Origin: Hymenoscyphus infarciens | Lineage: Eukaryota; Ascomycota; Leotiomycetes; Helotiales; Helotiaceae | Length of the DNA stretch: 64,000 nucleotides | Direction of reading: 5' to 3' | Assembly: GCA_001414345.1 (NCBI GenBank) | Contig: LLCB01000260.1 | Coordinates: 1 to 64,000, forward strand | Shown here: positions 49,298 through 60,899 of the stretch, piece after piece | How positions within the stretch are numbered: the stretch's first letter is position 1 | How the letters are laid out: each line of letters starts with the position of its first letter | The notes under the pieces: model-generated | Seen by the model: only the letters and a program-made list of their open reading frames with translations | What the model was told of the DNA's origin: nothing | The model's database searches: none | Program-made: the position numbers and the translations under genes

Positions 49298-50823
49298 GAG
49301 CCGAATGGGTTTTGAATGTTGGGTGTAGAGGAGTCTTAATCCGGGATTTGATTTTTATTGGATGTTACTTGAGGAGAGTAGCAAAGGGCTGCGATAATGA
49401 TTAGTGATACCGTACTGGAAATAATGCAAACACCTGTATGTATGACATAGTCTTGCTTACGTAGAAGGCAATGCCATATTACATGAAGTCCATATTGATT
49501 TGATGTGCTCAATGAAAATAAACTTCGATATCCTTCTTGGTATTCTCTCCTAGTCTTCTTCTGAGAGATGTCATGGTTGGTAGGTGTTCCACTAGGGAAT
49601 TCTGGTCTGACACGAAAGCTAGGGTATATTTTACGAAGCAATACTAGAGAAGATAGAACCCAGTCTCTCTATTCTCCTCAACTTGTTTGTGCAATTTTAG
49701 ATTTAGTACGGACTGCTTGCGTTGAGTAGTACCTAGAGCCGGACTGAGATGAATCTAGATACTAGCGGTACTACTTGTCGTCTAAGGGTATTTCGAAGTC
49801 AAGGACAATTCTTCAGATGGAAGGGAATATCGAAGTCGTCAAGAAAAAACGATAGCGGGGTTCGAAATCACAGGGCCCTTCCTGGGAGCAACGACCCCAT
49901 TCTCGGTCAACAGATCCTGATCTGACAGGTGTCCCGACTCCCGACTACCACAATCCTAAAATCCCCAACCCAATGGGGCATCCCAAACAACGCAACATGC
50001 ATATAAAAGACCCCCGCAAAACAATCAACGTTCCCAAGAGCGAAATAGCAAAAAGCAGTCTAATTGCAGAAACCCCGTCAAGTGATTAAAGTTGAGCTAA
50101 GCACACGTGACCCGCCCCGCTGACAAGAACTTACCGAGTCGGGTGTCAGCCAATGAAAGCCTCAAAGGCCATTGCTGTGCCGCTCCAAATCCCAAATATC
50201 GTAAGCCTCAAAAACAATGCCCATCTGCCACCCGTAGGTTCGGATTCGGAAACCCCCCTCTCCGCTTAAACTAGTCCACATCAGGTAAGTTCCGATATCC
50301 TTACTCGGAACGAGCCAGAGATCCATTTATTGGGTGGGATGGTGGAGGAATGAAATTGGTTTCCTGGGTCCGTCACCCCTTCCACGCACCTTCCACGAGC
50401 GCAAGTGCCAATTCTTATTTCGTCTCATACCCATTGAAGCAATCGCCACCGGTGAGAGGGTTGGTGTCCAAACATCAACCTAAAAAACTGCCCATTTCCT
50501 TCGGCAAAGATGGATGTGCCATGTGGGAAACCGGGATGGAAATTTCGTGGATGTGTTTCTCTGGGCTTGCCTTGGTACAGGACTTGTCATTGTTGAATTT
50601 CTAGAAAGCCGGGGGTTTGACTTCCTTTTGAATTCTCTCAACCCAGCCTGTGTAATCTTTTGGTTCCGGTGTGTTCAAAGAAGATCGTTTCGTCAACATC
50701 GAATCGAAAGGTCATTAAATTGTCCTCTCCCTTCAGACGAGGAAAGAAGGAAATAGAGGTTATTTCAGGGACCCCCTCTTTCTTTCTTGATTTCAACACA
50801 TTCGGTGCTCAATTTTGGACAAG
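49298..50823. other. Intergenic region, promoter of the FAD oxidase gene
   Basis: About 1.5 kb without a gene. An AGCCAATGAAA (CCAAT-type) element lies near 50,148, and a pyrimidine-rich stretch precedes the ATG at 50,824. Short open frames at 50,350-50,995 have no domain. Confidence 0.5.
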
Positions 50824-52675
50824 ATGCATCTCGTCAACACCCTCTCCTTTTTGGCCATCCTCCCCTTTGGATTCGCATTTCCGAATCCTAGAGCAACAGA
50901 TCCTTTCGATGAACTTCTATCAAACCTCACAAGCGTCGGGCTCAAGACCTCTGATTCAAATTACACCATTATCGAAGGCCAAATTCGAACCTTGAAAGAT
51001 TCAGCAAACCGAAATGGATTCAGTAAATGCCAAAGTGCTGTAAGTTGATATGGCAAGACGATCTATTAGGTATGGCTACTGACAAAAGAAGTGTGCTTTG
51101 CTTCCTCTATTCGCTGTAGATGTCAGTAGCTCGAATTCAAGCGGTTACCAGCCTCTAGCATACTGGTCCGTCCAACAAGCCGAAGTTACACCTGCTTGTA
51201 GGATAGACGTCTCCTCTGCGAAGGATATTTCAACCACCATTCTGATTTCCAAATTGACGCAATGTCCATTTGCAGTGAAGAGTGGTGGTCATGCTGCATT
51301 TGCCGGGGCATCAAGTATTCAAGATGGGATCCTGATAAACCTAGCCAACTTGAACACTGTCGCACTGAGTTCTGATCGAACAGTGACACAAGTGGGACCA
51401 GGTAATAACTGGTATGATGTTTACCAGAAACTCGATCCACTAGGCGTCTCTGTTGTCGGGGGGAGAGAAGCTGGTGTTGGGGTTGGAGGACTGCTTCTTG
51501 GTGGTGAGTCTGTTGTGCCTCGCTCCTGTGTCTCTACTGACGACTGGAAGGCGGAATATCGTACTTTTCTGGCCGATACGGTTGGGGTTGTGATAATGTC
51601 CTAAACTACGAGGTCGTTCTTGCATCCGGTGCCATCGTCAATGCTTCTCCAACCTCTCATACCGACCTGTACTGGGCACTCCGCGGCGGCTCTGGCACAA
51701 ATTTCGGCATCGTATCGCGCTTCGATCTCGCGACTTTCGAACAAGGCTTGCTGTGGGGAGGCAGCCGATACTACACCGCAGATAAAAACGAGGCACTTGC
51801 TAATGCTTATACGAAATTCCTGACGGATGCTCCAACTGATGATTTTGCCCATCTTTATATATCGTATGGATACGCCACTCAACTAGGAGGATTCGTTGGC
51901 GTTTCGGGTCCAACATACGGAAAGGCAATTGGAAACGCCACCATTTTTAATACGTTGAATAACATTTCTTCTTTTGTTGATGCAACAGGGTTTTCGAGTA
52001 TGGGTGATTTGGCTGTGGCTCTGAACCAAACTGCGTTTGCCAGGTAAGCTAATATATTCGAACCGAAGATAAGAACCAAGCTAACGTTTGTTCAGAGAAG
52101 TGTGAGTGCCAAGTGTATATACAAGAATCGAACCAGGGACAATGCTAACCTTCAATAGGTTCAAGACTGTAACCTTCAAGAGTGATCCTGATCTCATCAA
52201 AAATATCACTACAATCTTTACAGAAGAAGCTTCGACAGTTCTTACTGTGCCAGGCCTTGCACCATTCTTTGCTTTCCAACCACTCTCAGACAACATCATT
52301 GCACATATGCAAAAGAATGGTGGAAATGTGCTAGGTCTCTCAGCATCTGATGGCCCTCTAACAAGTGCGTGGTACTCACCCTCACTGCGAATTCCGCTAA
52401 CATTCATAGTCATGAATCTGAACTGGGGATGGACCAATGAAGCCGATGATGAACAAATCTTTGCCACTGTTAACAGATTCGTGTCTCGTAGTGTTGAATT
52501 GGCTAAATCAAAAGGGTTAGACAACCCTTTCATTTACATGAACTACGCGACTCTCGATCAAGATGTTTTCGGAGGATATGGAGCCAAGAATGTCGCAAGA
52601 CTGAAGGGGATCCAACGGAAGTTTGATCCTACTGGTGTGTTCAAGAGGTTGCAGCCCGGGTATTTCAAGTTGTAA
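50824..52675 (+). CDS. Secreted FAD-linked oxidase, berberine-bridge-enzyme type
   Basis: Proposed exons 50824-51039, 51089-51503, 51551-52043, 52096-52101 and 52159-52675 give 548 residues. The N-terminus M-H-L-V-N-T-L-S-F-L-A-I-L-P-F-G-F-A is a signal peptide. The PCMH-type FAD domain (FAD_binding_4) shows V-K-S-G-G-H-A-A-F, whose His normally forms the covalent 8-alpha flavin bond, then V-G-P-G-N-N-W and G-V-G-G-L-L-L-G-G-G-I-S. Next come Y-G-W-G-C-D-N, whose Cys could be the second flavin link, and N-F-G-I-V-S-R-F-D. The C-terminal BBE motif Y-M-N-Y-A and a final F-D-P-T-G-V-F end segment are present. Several N-x-S/T sites fit secretion. Such enzymes oxidise sugars, alcohols or metabolites with O2; the substrate is unknown. 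The 6-nt fourth exon is optional in frame. Confidence 0.9.
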
Positions 52676-53019
52676 TAAACTTGGAACGGAAATGCGGAAT
52701 AAGGATAATGAAAGTACTGTATACATAATCGTATTTGATATAAAAAGAAACACTATGAATATAATATTGGCTTTCAATGCGTTGATCTTTGACTTGAAAT
52801 TCTCACAATAGAAAAGGCAAATGACCAATCTCCCATGTACGATTTGGCAGTTGAGACCACTTGAATCTTAGTTTGACTGCCCTTTTTGGCACATGGGCCG
52901 GATGTTAGGTATCATATGCTGCTTAGGGTACCCCGGATTTAAAACTGAATATCAGCACTTTTGTCAAGTCGGGTAAATCACCTCGAATAGAACACAAAGT
53001 GTGATAATAACATAATGTA
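52676..53019. other. Convergent intergenic region
   Basis: 3' ends of the FAD oxidase (+) and TSR3 (-) genes face each other across 344 bp. AT-rich patches near 52,720-52,770 could hold polyadenylation signals. No gene seen. Confidence 0.6.
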
Positions 53020-54201
53020 TTACCACTTTTTGGGAGCTCCAACAACCGTCCTAGAAAAGACAGCACTCGCAATTGGCTCTGTTGCCTTGGCCCTCTGTTT
53101 GGCGTGAATACCGATCTTGTCCGTGACTGGTGTTGCGTCGATGATGTTATCAAATTCGTCATCGTCACCGTTATCAGAATCAGCCTCAACGTCCGAATCT
53201 TCTTTGAGAGGGACGGGTCGAGAAACCTTCTCCAAGGCTGGCTTCTCACTCGCTTTTGGATTTGAGAATGGCTTTGATGCCAGGACTCGGCGCCGCAACT
53301 CTGCCATCTCCTCCTCATCATCCTCGTCGTCCGTCACGTCCATCGGGTCCTTCTCTAGCTTTGTTTCGTCGGGTACCAATTTAGGCCTTGTACCAAGGTA
53401 TATACCATCTACCTCATCGTTGTCACCATTTTCGTCTCCCACTTCGTCGTCGTCGTCATCATCTGAGCTCTCCGCTGCAACGCGATGGTTTGTATTGCCT
53501 CCTTTCCACATATCTGTTTCTTCGCCGTCTTCTCCATTCGCCCTACTCTCAGAATACTCCTTCTCTAGTCTAGCCATCCATGCCTCTTCACATTTCTTGA
53601 TATCTGCCTCATCCGTGCATGCCGCATATCGTCGTAAAATCGAAGAATTGATCTCGAGAAACGAGGGTCCGTATGAGAAATGTGATAGCACCTCTTCTGC
53701 CCAATCTGCATGCCCGCAGATATAGAATGCTGCTCCCAATGCCTCGACGCAATTCAGCCTCCACGGCTTTCCATAATTGACACTATTCGCAGCGACCAGA
53801 TATGGCAACAGCCTCTCGCACTTCCCTCCAATCTTGGCCCAAGGAACCTCCTTTACACGAGCCCATGAACATTCCACGACAGCAGCTCCGTATTGTTCCA
53901 TCAGCTCTCGATCCGCGGGGGATATGGTTTGTTTCGCATTTGGACTGATGATGACGCCGGAGTGTTTTTGCCCAATATGAAGATCGCGCATGAGCCCAAG
54001 CTTCATCAGTTTCTTCCCAGAGCATCGCTTCGGGTCGCAATGTCCCAAGTCCCAACATGCGGCTCTGAAGGAGGGGCGCGACGCCGATGCGGGGTCGTCG
54101 TCATCTTCGCCATTGCCTCTAGGAGGACCTCGCGACCGTGGCCCGTTGTTGAATTTCTTTCCTCCTCTCGCGGAGAAGCCGTCTTTCTTGTGTCGAACCA
54201 T
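53020..54201 (-). CDS. TSR3: 18S rRNA aminocarboxypropyltransferase TSR3
   Basis: Single exon, 393 residues. The enzyme transfers the 3-amino-3-carboxypropyl group of SAM to the hypermodified N1-methylpseudouridine of 18S rRNA (m1acp3-psi) late in 40S maturation in the cytoplasm. Conserved core, residues about 45-210: A-C-W-D-L-G-H-C-D-P-K-R-C-S-G-K-K-L, then V-E-C-S-W, V-P-W, R-L-L-P-Y-L-V-A-A-N-S-V-N-Y-G-K-P and L-N-C-V-E-A-L-G-A-A-F-Y-I-C-G. The basic N-terminus (R-H-K-K, Arg/Gly-rich) and the long acidic, Asp/Glu-rich C-terminal tail with two D-D-D-rich patches are usual for fungal orthologues. It is divergently transcribed from the GGA gene. The long plus-strand frame inside it is an antisense shadow of the acidic tail. 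Confidence 0.95.
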   Translation of the reverse strand: MVRHKKDGFSARGGKKFNNGPRSRGPPRGNGEDDDDPASASRPSFRAACWDLGHCDPKRCSGKKLMKLGLMRDLHIGQKHSGVIISPNAKQTISPADRELMEQYGAAVVECSWARVKEVPWAKIGGKCERLLPYLVAANSVNYGKPWRLNCVEALGAAFYICGHADWAEEVLSHFSYGPSFLEINSSILRRYAACTDEADIKKCEEAWMARLEKEYSESRANGEDGEETDMWKGGNTNHRVAAESSDDDDDDEVGDENGDNDEVDGIYLGTRPKLVPDETKLEKDPMDVTDDEDDEEEMAELRRRVLASKPFSNPKASEKPALEKVSRPVPLKEDSDVEADSDNGDDDEFDNIIDATPVTDKIGIHAKQRAKATEPIASAVFSRTVVGAPKKW

Positions 54202-54883
54202 GGTGGAGGTGGAGGTGGAGGTGGAGGTGGAGATGAAGGAGGTTGCTGTGGTGTTGAGGATTTGATTTGTGAAGTGCAGAGAAGAAACTTAGATATGACG
54301 TTTCTACCTAGGCACCGCACCGTCCCGACCTAGTTTGGTTAAATTCATATATAGATCGAGCTTTCCTCCAAACAGAGCTCTCCTCCAAATATAATTTCCG
54401 ACTACCTAGGTACCTATTATTACATTATTCTAAGATGCATCCTCATTCTTGCTTCAATCAACCTCCACCACGCTACACGTTACTTCCAGTATTTAATATG
54501 GGCAATTCATTCAGTAATATTGGAAACAGTATTGAACGCAATATCTTAGAAGAGGTTTACCCGACGGGACCCGGGCGCGCGACCCCCCACCTGCACCAGG
54601 TGCAGCAGCACCATCTTCGGAGACTTGTGGGTGTTGCGGTGCAACAGCAGGTTATCATAAAATCTCAACTAGGCTGTGTTGCATCATCATCTTTGTTGTT
54701 TTAGTTATCGGCAGAGTCCTTATTGTCGCTATTGCCGCCATCAGCAAGCTTTGAATCCCCGACACGCCTCCTTCCTGTTCCAGGTTGACAGCTTGCTCTC
54801 TGGTGCTTCGCACACGCAACCACCCCCACACCCCAAACACCACTCCCAACCATCAGTGGTGATATCCCCATTGAGCCCTCCAG
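54202..54883. promoter_or_regulatory. Divergent promoter between TSR3 and the GGA gene
   Basis: Shared 682-bp upstream region. A GGTGGA hexamer repeat (54,202-54,233) abuts the TSR3 ATG, so the TSR3 transcript would have a CCACCT-type leader right up to its start codon. A small plus-strand open frame at 54,435-54,704 has no domain and probably lies in the GGA promoter or leader. Confidence 0.55.
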
Positions 54884-57133
54884 ATGGAGGCAGCATCTGC
54901 GCGAATGGCGGCGAGAGACCGGTTTGGCGTGATGGGCGACGCAGGTCCCTCCCAGTTGCAACGTTATATTCAACAAGCCTGCAGTCCCGAGAACTTCGAA
55001 CCGAATCTGGCCCTGAATCTCGAGATCTCCGACCTGATCAACTCGAAGAAGGGCAATGCGCCGAGAGAGGGCGCCGTAGCTATTGTCAATTACATCAACC
55101 ATCGAAACCCCAACGTCTCTTTACTAGCGCTCAACCTTCTCGATATTTGCGTCAAGAATTGCGGATACCCATTTCATCTACAGATCAGCACCAAAGAATT
55201 TCTCAATGAGCTCGTTAGAAGATTTCCTGAGCGTCCGCCGATTAGAGCAACGAGGGTCCAGCTGAAGATTCTGGAGGCTATTGAAGAGTGGAGGGGGACA
55301 ATATGTTTGACCTCGAGGTACAAGGAGGATCTGGGGTTCATTCGGGATATGCATAGGCTTCTCAGTTACAAGGGATATGTGTTTCCAGAAGTTAGGAGAG
55401 AAGACGCTGCTGTTTTGAACCCAAGTGATGTAAGTTACCCCGCCATGTCACCCGTTCTGTCTAACAGTTTATAGAACCTCAAGTCCGCTGAGGAGATGGA
55501 AGAAGAAGAGAAGGCCGCTCAGTCTGCGAAGCTACAAGAGTTGATCCGACGTGGAGGACCCGAGGATCTTCAAGAAGCCAACCGACTGATGAAAATCATG
55601 GCAGGCTACGATACCAGACAGAAGACCGACTACAGAGCAAAGGCAGCGGAAGAGGTGGGAAAGGTCCAACAAAAGGCAAGGCTATTGGAAGAGCGATTGG
55701 CGGAATTCAAACCAGGCGATACGATGACAGAGGGCGATGTTTACGAGGAGTTAGCATCTGCCCTTCAGAGCGCACACCCCAAAATCCAACGAATGTGCGA
55801 GGAAGAATCAGATGATCACGAAGCAGTAGCCAAGCTACTTGAAATCAACGATAGCATACACCGGACTGTGGAAAGGTACAAGTTGATGAAAAGGGGGGAT
55901 GTGGAATCTGCGGCCAAAATCGCAGCAGGAACCCTCGGAACCAGTACGGGTGTGGGCAAAAATGCTGATAATGAGTTGTCGTTGATCGACTTTGGAGGCG
56001 ATACGAACGAAACGAATGATACGAATGGAAGCAGTTCTGCGGCAGCACCTGCACCAGCACCAAGTCAATCGCAGCCTGGAGGGCTCGAAGATGACTTACT
56101 TGGTCTTTCAATGGGGGAAACAAGTTACGGTCAAGGGGGAGGTATCTCGCTTGGGTTTGGAAACAATATGAGTAGGTTTATCTTTCATATTCCCGAAAAC
56201 GTGCTAATAGATACAGATGTTCCGGGACCAGCCTTGATTTCTACAACTTCAGAACACAGTACAGCAAGAGGGCCAACTCCCACCAGATCCCCTGCACCTA
56301 CACAACCTCAAGTCATGAAACCAGATTATACCTCCTTCTCAGCATTTGGCTCCTCCTCACACCCAGTCTCTCAATCAACTACACCTCAACCCCCACCACT
56401 TTCCCTCCTCGAACAGCAGCGACAAGCAGCAGCAAACAGACCACCACCTCCAGCTCAACCACCAACAGACCCCTTTGCAGCTCTCGCTTCCCCAGCCCGA
56501 GTATCGACACCCCAGCAAAAAGCAACCCCCTCTATGTTTGATTTCGCAACTCACCAAGCACCAGCAGCTCCGCCTCCAGCAGCAGATGACGACGAATGGG
56601 CATTTTCCTCCGCATTACCCGAAGGTCTCCCAGCCTCGAACACTCTCGATGTCAGCACCACTAGCCTCGGGATCTCCCTACACGCCTCAAGAGAAGCTCA
56701 ATCCCCATCCATCATCACCATGTCCCTATCATTTTCCAACCAAAGCGATCAAGCTATAACAGAACTTACCTTTATGGCTGCAGTCACCAAGGTATTTCAT
56801 TCCCCCTTTTCATCCGATTGCCTCCGCTCGAATCAGTTCCCCTGTTTATCAACATGAAATTACCCTGTCCACCTCGACAATTCTCCCAAAGAAGAATATG
56901 CAGACACTAACATCTCTTTTTTCCCCCAGGGCTACACCCTAAAACTCCAACCCCAATCCGGTCGACGTCTCAATCCCAGAGAATCCGCTGGAATCTCGCA
57001 ACAGATCTTCCTCCACGGCGTGGAACAAGGGAAAGGAGATAGCGTCAAGTTACGTTGGAAGGCGAGTTATAAGTTAGGATCCCAAGATGTGGTGAATGAG
57101 CAGGGTGAGGTGGCTAATTTGGGGATATCGTGA
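54884..57133 (+). CDS. GGA-type clathrin adaptor (VHS-GAT-GAE)
   Basis: Proposed exons 54884-55429, 55475-56171, 56217-56791 and 56930-57133 give 673 residues. An N-terminal VHS domain (about 25-165) includes L-Q-R-Y-I-Q-Q-A-C, L-N-L-E-I-S-D-L-I-N and A-L-N-L-L-D-I-C-V-K-N-C-G. The GAT domain (about 190-320) has L-Q-E-L-I-R-R-G-G-P-E-D-L-Q-E-A-N-R-L-M-K and a coiled-coil. A Pro/Gln/Ser-rich hinge contains acidic D-L-L-G-L and D-P-F-A-A-L boxes typical of clathrin and adaptor binding. The C-terminal GAE ear ends L-R-W-K-A-S-Y-K. GGAs sort cargo from trans-Golgi to endosomes with Arf-GTP (family knowledge). Introns are 45, 45 and 138 bp. Equivalent to yeast Gga1/Gga2; I do not assign a number. 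Confidence 0.93.
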
Positions 57134-57671
57134 CCCTTTTGCTAGGGTGGGGGCTTGGGGAGTTGTGATTGGGCGGGTGAGGTTTGATGGGGCTACGAGG
57201 TCATGGGTAGGGTGGAGGAATGGGAAAAGTAGAAGTATATCTGAATTCAAGCAGAGAAGAACCAGCGAATTCACTCTCTCACGCGTGCATGTTCTCTTTC
57301 GTGGTTGGATTGCTACTGGTGCTGTATCACCTGGTTGGCTGCTCTCCTTACGAGTTACGCCTAGGCGGACCAATAACCCCTTTCCCAGCCTAATTCAGTT
57401 TTTTGTGTCTAATCTGGAGTAGTAACCTGCCATGGTCAAAGTTGTCAACAGTCGAGATCCAAGTACAAAGTCGAAAGTGGGAAAGATTCACATCAAAAAT
57501 GTAAAGTGGTACTGCGCAGAAGTGTATTTTGATTATTTTCCCCCCAGTTGCAATTCTCATAGCAGGTGGGTAAGCTATGATAAAGCTACAACAAATGTGG
57601 TCCCGAACGTGTCCATCGATCAACCGTCAACTCCCCAAATTCTCTAAATAATGTACATGGAGATGAATTGT
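57134..57671. other. Convergent intergenic region, GGA and mannitol dehydrogenase 3' ends
   Basis: 538 bp between two stop codons. The small plus-strand open frames here carry no domain and are likely 3' untranslated sequence. Confidence 0.6.
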
Positions 57672-58882
<1,211 letters not shown>

Positions 58883-58948
58883 CTACCTTATGCATGTGAG
58901 ATCATGGTGGGGTATGTCTATGCCTGCCTGCTCTGCTTGCCCAGATCC

Positions 58949-58973
58949 AACACAACACAACACAACACAACAC
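58949..58973. repeat. CAACA pentamer repeat
   Basis: About five copies of the 5-bp unit ACACA/CAACA in the mannitol dehydrogenase upstream region. Confidence 0.8.
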
Positions 58974-58979
58974 TTACTT

Positions 58980-59066
58980 TTGGATGGGGAAACAGGTCCG
59001 CGAGTGGATTGCCTCCTGTTGGATGGGGAAACAGGTCCGCGAGTGGATTGCCTCCTGTTGGATGTG
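58980..59066. repeat. 39-bp perfect tandem duplication
   Basis: Two identical 39-bp units starting TTGGATGGGGAAACAGG, at 58,980 and 59,019, followed by the first bases of a third (TTGGATGTGG). Identity is complete by eye, so the duplication is recent. Confidence 0.9.
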
Positions 59067-60899
59067 GGGGGAGGGGGTAGACGCCTAGACGGCAAAGCTG
59101 GTGTCACTACCTAGGCGTTGTAGGTACTCCAATCATTTTTCTCCAGCTACCTATCATCGGCCGGTGGACTGATTACGGAGCCTCTTGCATACCACGCAAC
59201 AGTACATAATTTCCTGGTGATGATTATGTGCAGCTTGGTCCTCTCACTCTAAGCATAACATAGTGAGAGTTTAGTTTACCTACCTGCTTACCAGTGATTA
59301 GCTACCCATGATTAACTATAGCTATGATTTCTGTTGAAGATCGGTTGAACGGTTGAGAAGGGAGGTCGTTGTTTCTCCAACTGAGGGGCAGCTGCAGGCA
59401 AATAGAGGGGTTACCCAGAACGGGCCGAATTCGGAGTCTACGGAGAACTCGCAATCTAGCGTCCCTTGTGACATCACCGGTAGCCACGTGATCCATCCCC
59501 TCTTCTCAAAATCACTCTCCCATCCTTCCCATCTTCCAAACTAATCTACTGTTCTCGTTTTACTTTACTACGGCCAGCTCTCAATTGCTTCAAAATCAGC
59601 GGTATTGCCTTCCTCCCCACGCTTTCCGCACCACATGAAGACCATGTGCAGCCGTCGATAAAATACCGCGTTTTTCTCATGTTTTGCTTTTGAAATTCTC
59701 CGTCTAGTGGCCATCTTCATGCATAGTCTACAGCTCAGTCGAGAGCATTCTAGAACTCTTCCGCGGTTCTACTTGCTTCGGAGTCGCCGAGCAAGAATTG
59801 CCTGGAAATACATTTATTTCTTCTTCCTCTCAACACTTCTTTCATGTTGAGTTGGCAATTCCTAGGCAGTCATCATCGCATACGACGATACGTATTATTG
59901 GTAACGGTCAAGATTTTTGACTTTCGGATAGCTCGCTGCATTGAACCCCCATCGCTGGTGACTAGGCAATTGATTTGAATGTCTCCGGGCATATGTTTCC
60001 GAGTTTGTGTTTCTGTTTTTGAATTGCGGTTTTATAGTTAGTCCCCTCCTTTGGAGTTGCCAAAGGTTTCTGCATTGACTTTGAGGTTTGATCAAATTTG
60101 GTCATGATGGCTCAAGGCAAGTGCCTATCTTGAGAAGGACGATCGTGCATCTCATGTTCGCTTTCCTCTCAGCTCTTAAGCTTTGCCCACTTTCTATTGT
60201 TTATGGTTTGATCTCCTAGTTACCATTTGAACTGCGATATACGAATTGCCTTCATCTCCCCTCTTGTCGTCACTTATTCTGTTGTCTGTTGACCTCTCGA
60301 TGGAACTTCAAGAAAAAGCATTTGAACTCTTGGGTGATTATTTTTTTCGTGTCACTCCTCAGTAGACAATGAACAGAAATAATATCTAGTCTCACTTTCT
60401 ATGTTAGTCTCACTTTCCATATATGTTTCTGCGCAGTAAGAGGCCCGGCCATGTTCTCCAACTCCTACCAAAAATTATGAGAGACATTTTTCAAGAAGTA
60501 CTTTATTCCCCAAGATCGTTTAGGAAAATCGGGGCTTCGTTCTCCTAAACCTTATGGGTTATTGGCGATGATAAGATAGAAGGGTGCCGGAGAAAGACTG
60601 CCTGAAATTCTGGTACTAGGTAGGTTCCCTGCCGTCCCAGTGCATGGCCTCCAAACACCAGAACATGGAAGTGGATAAATAACAACCTCAATACCACCCC
60701 ATGAGTGGAACAACTATAAAAAAAAACACTTCACATATCTGCAGCTGTATGCCACGCCTACCCAAATGATTGGACGCACGTGATGCTCATTGCTGCCTCC
60801 TTCAGCTGAGAAAAAAAATGGATACCAAAAATTCCGCATCATCAAACACATCATTCTAGAACATGCATTGTTAGCAAACCCCATCTTTCTCTCCACGAA

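Noticed and set aside
49855..49880. GGTTCGAAATC resembling a tRNA T-loop
   Set aside because: No matching acceptor stem, D-arm or anticodon arm could be folded around it by eye.
53117..53725. 202-codon plus-strand frame, Ser-rich
   Set aside because: Antisense of the acidic Asp/Glu-rich tail of TSR3 (GAT/GAC/GAG complement), not an independent gene.
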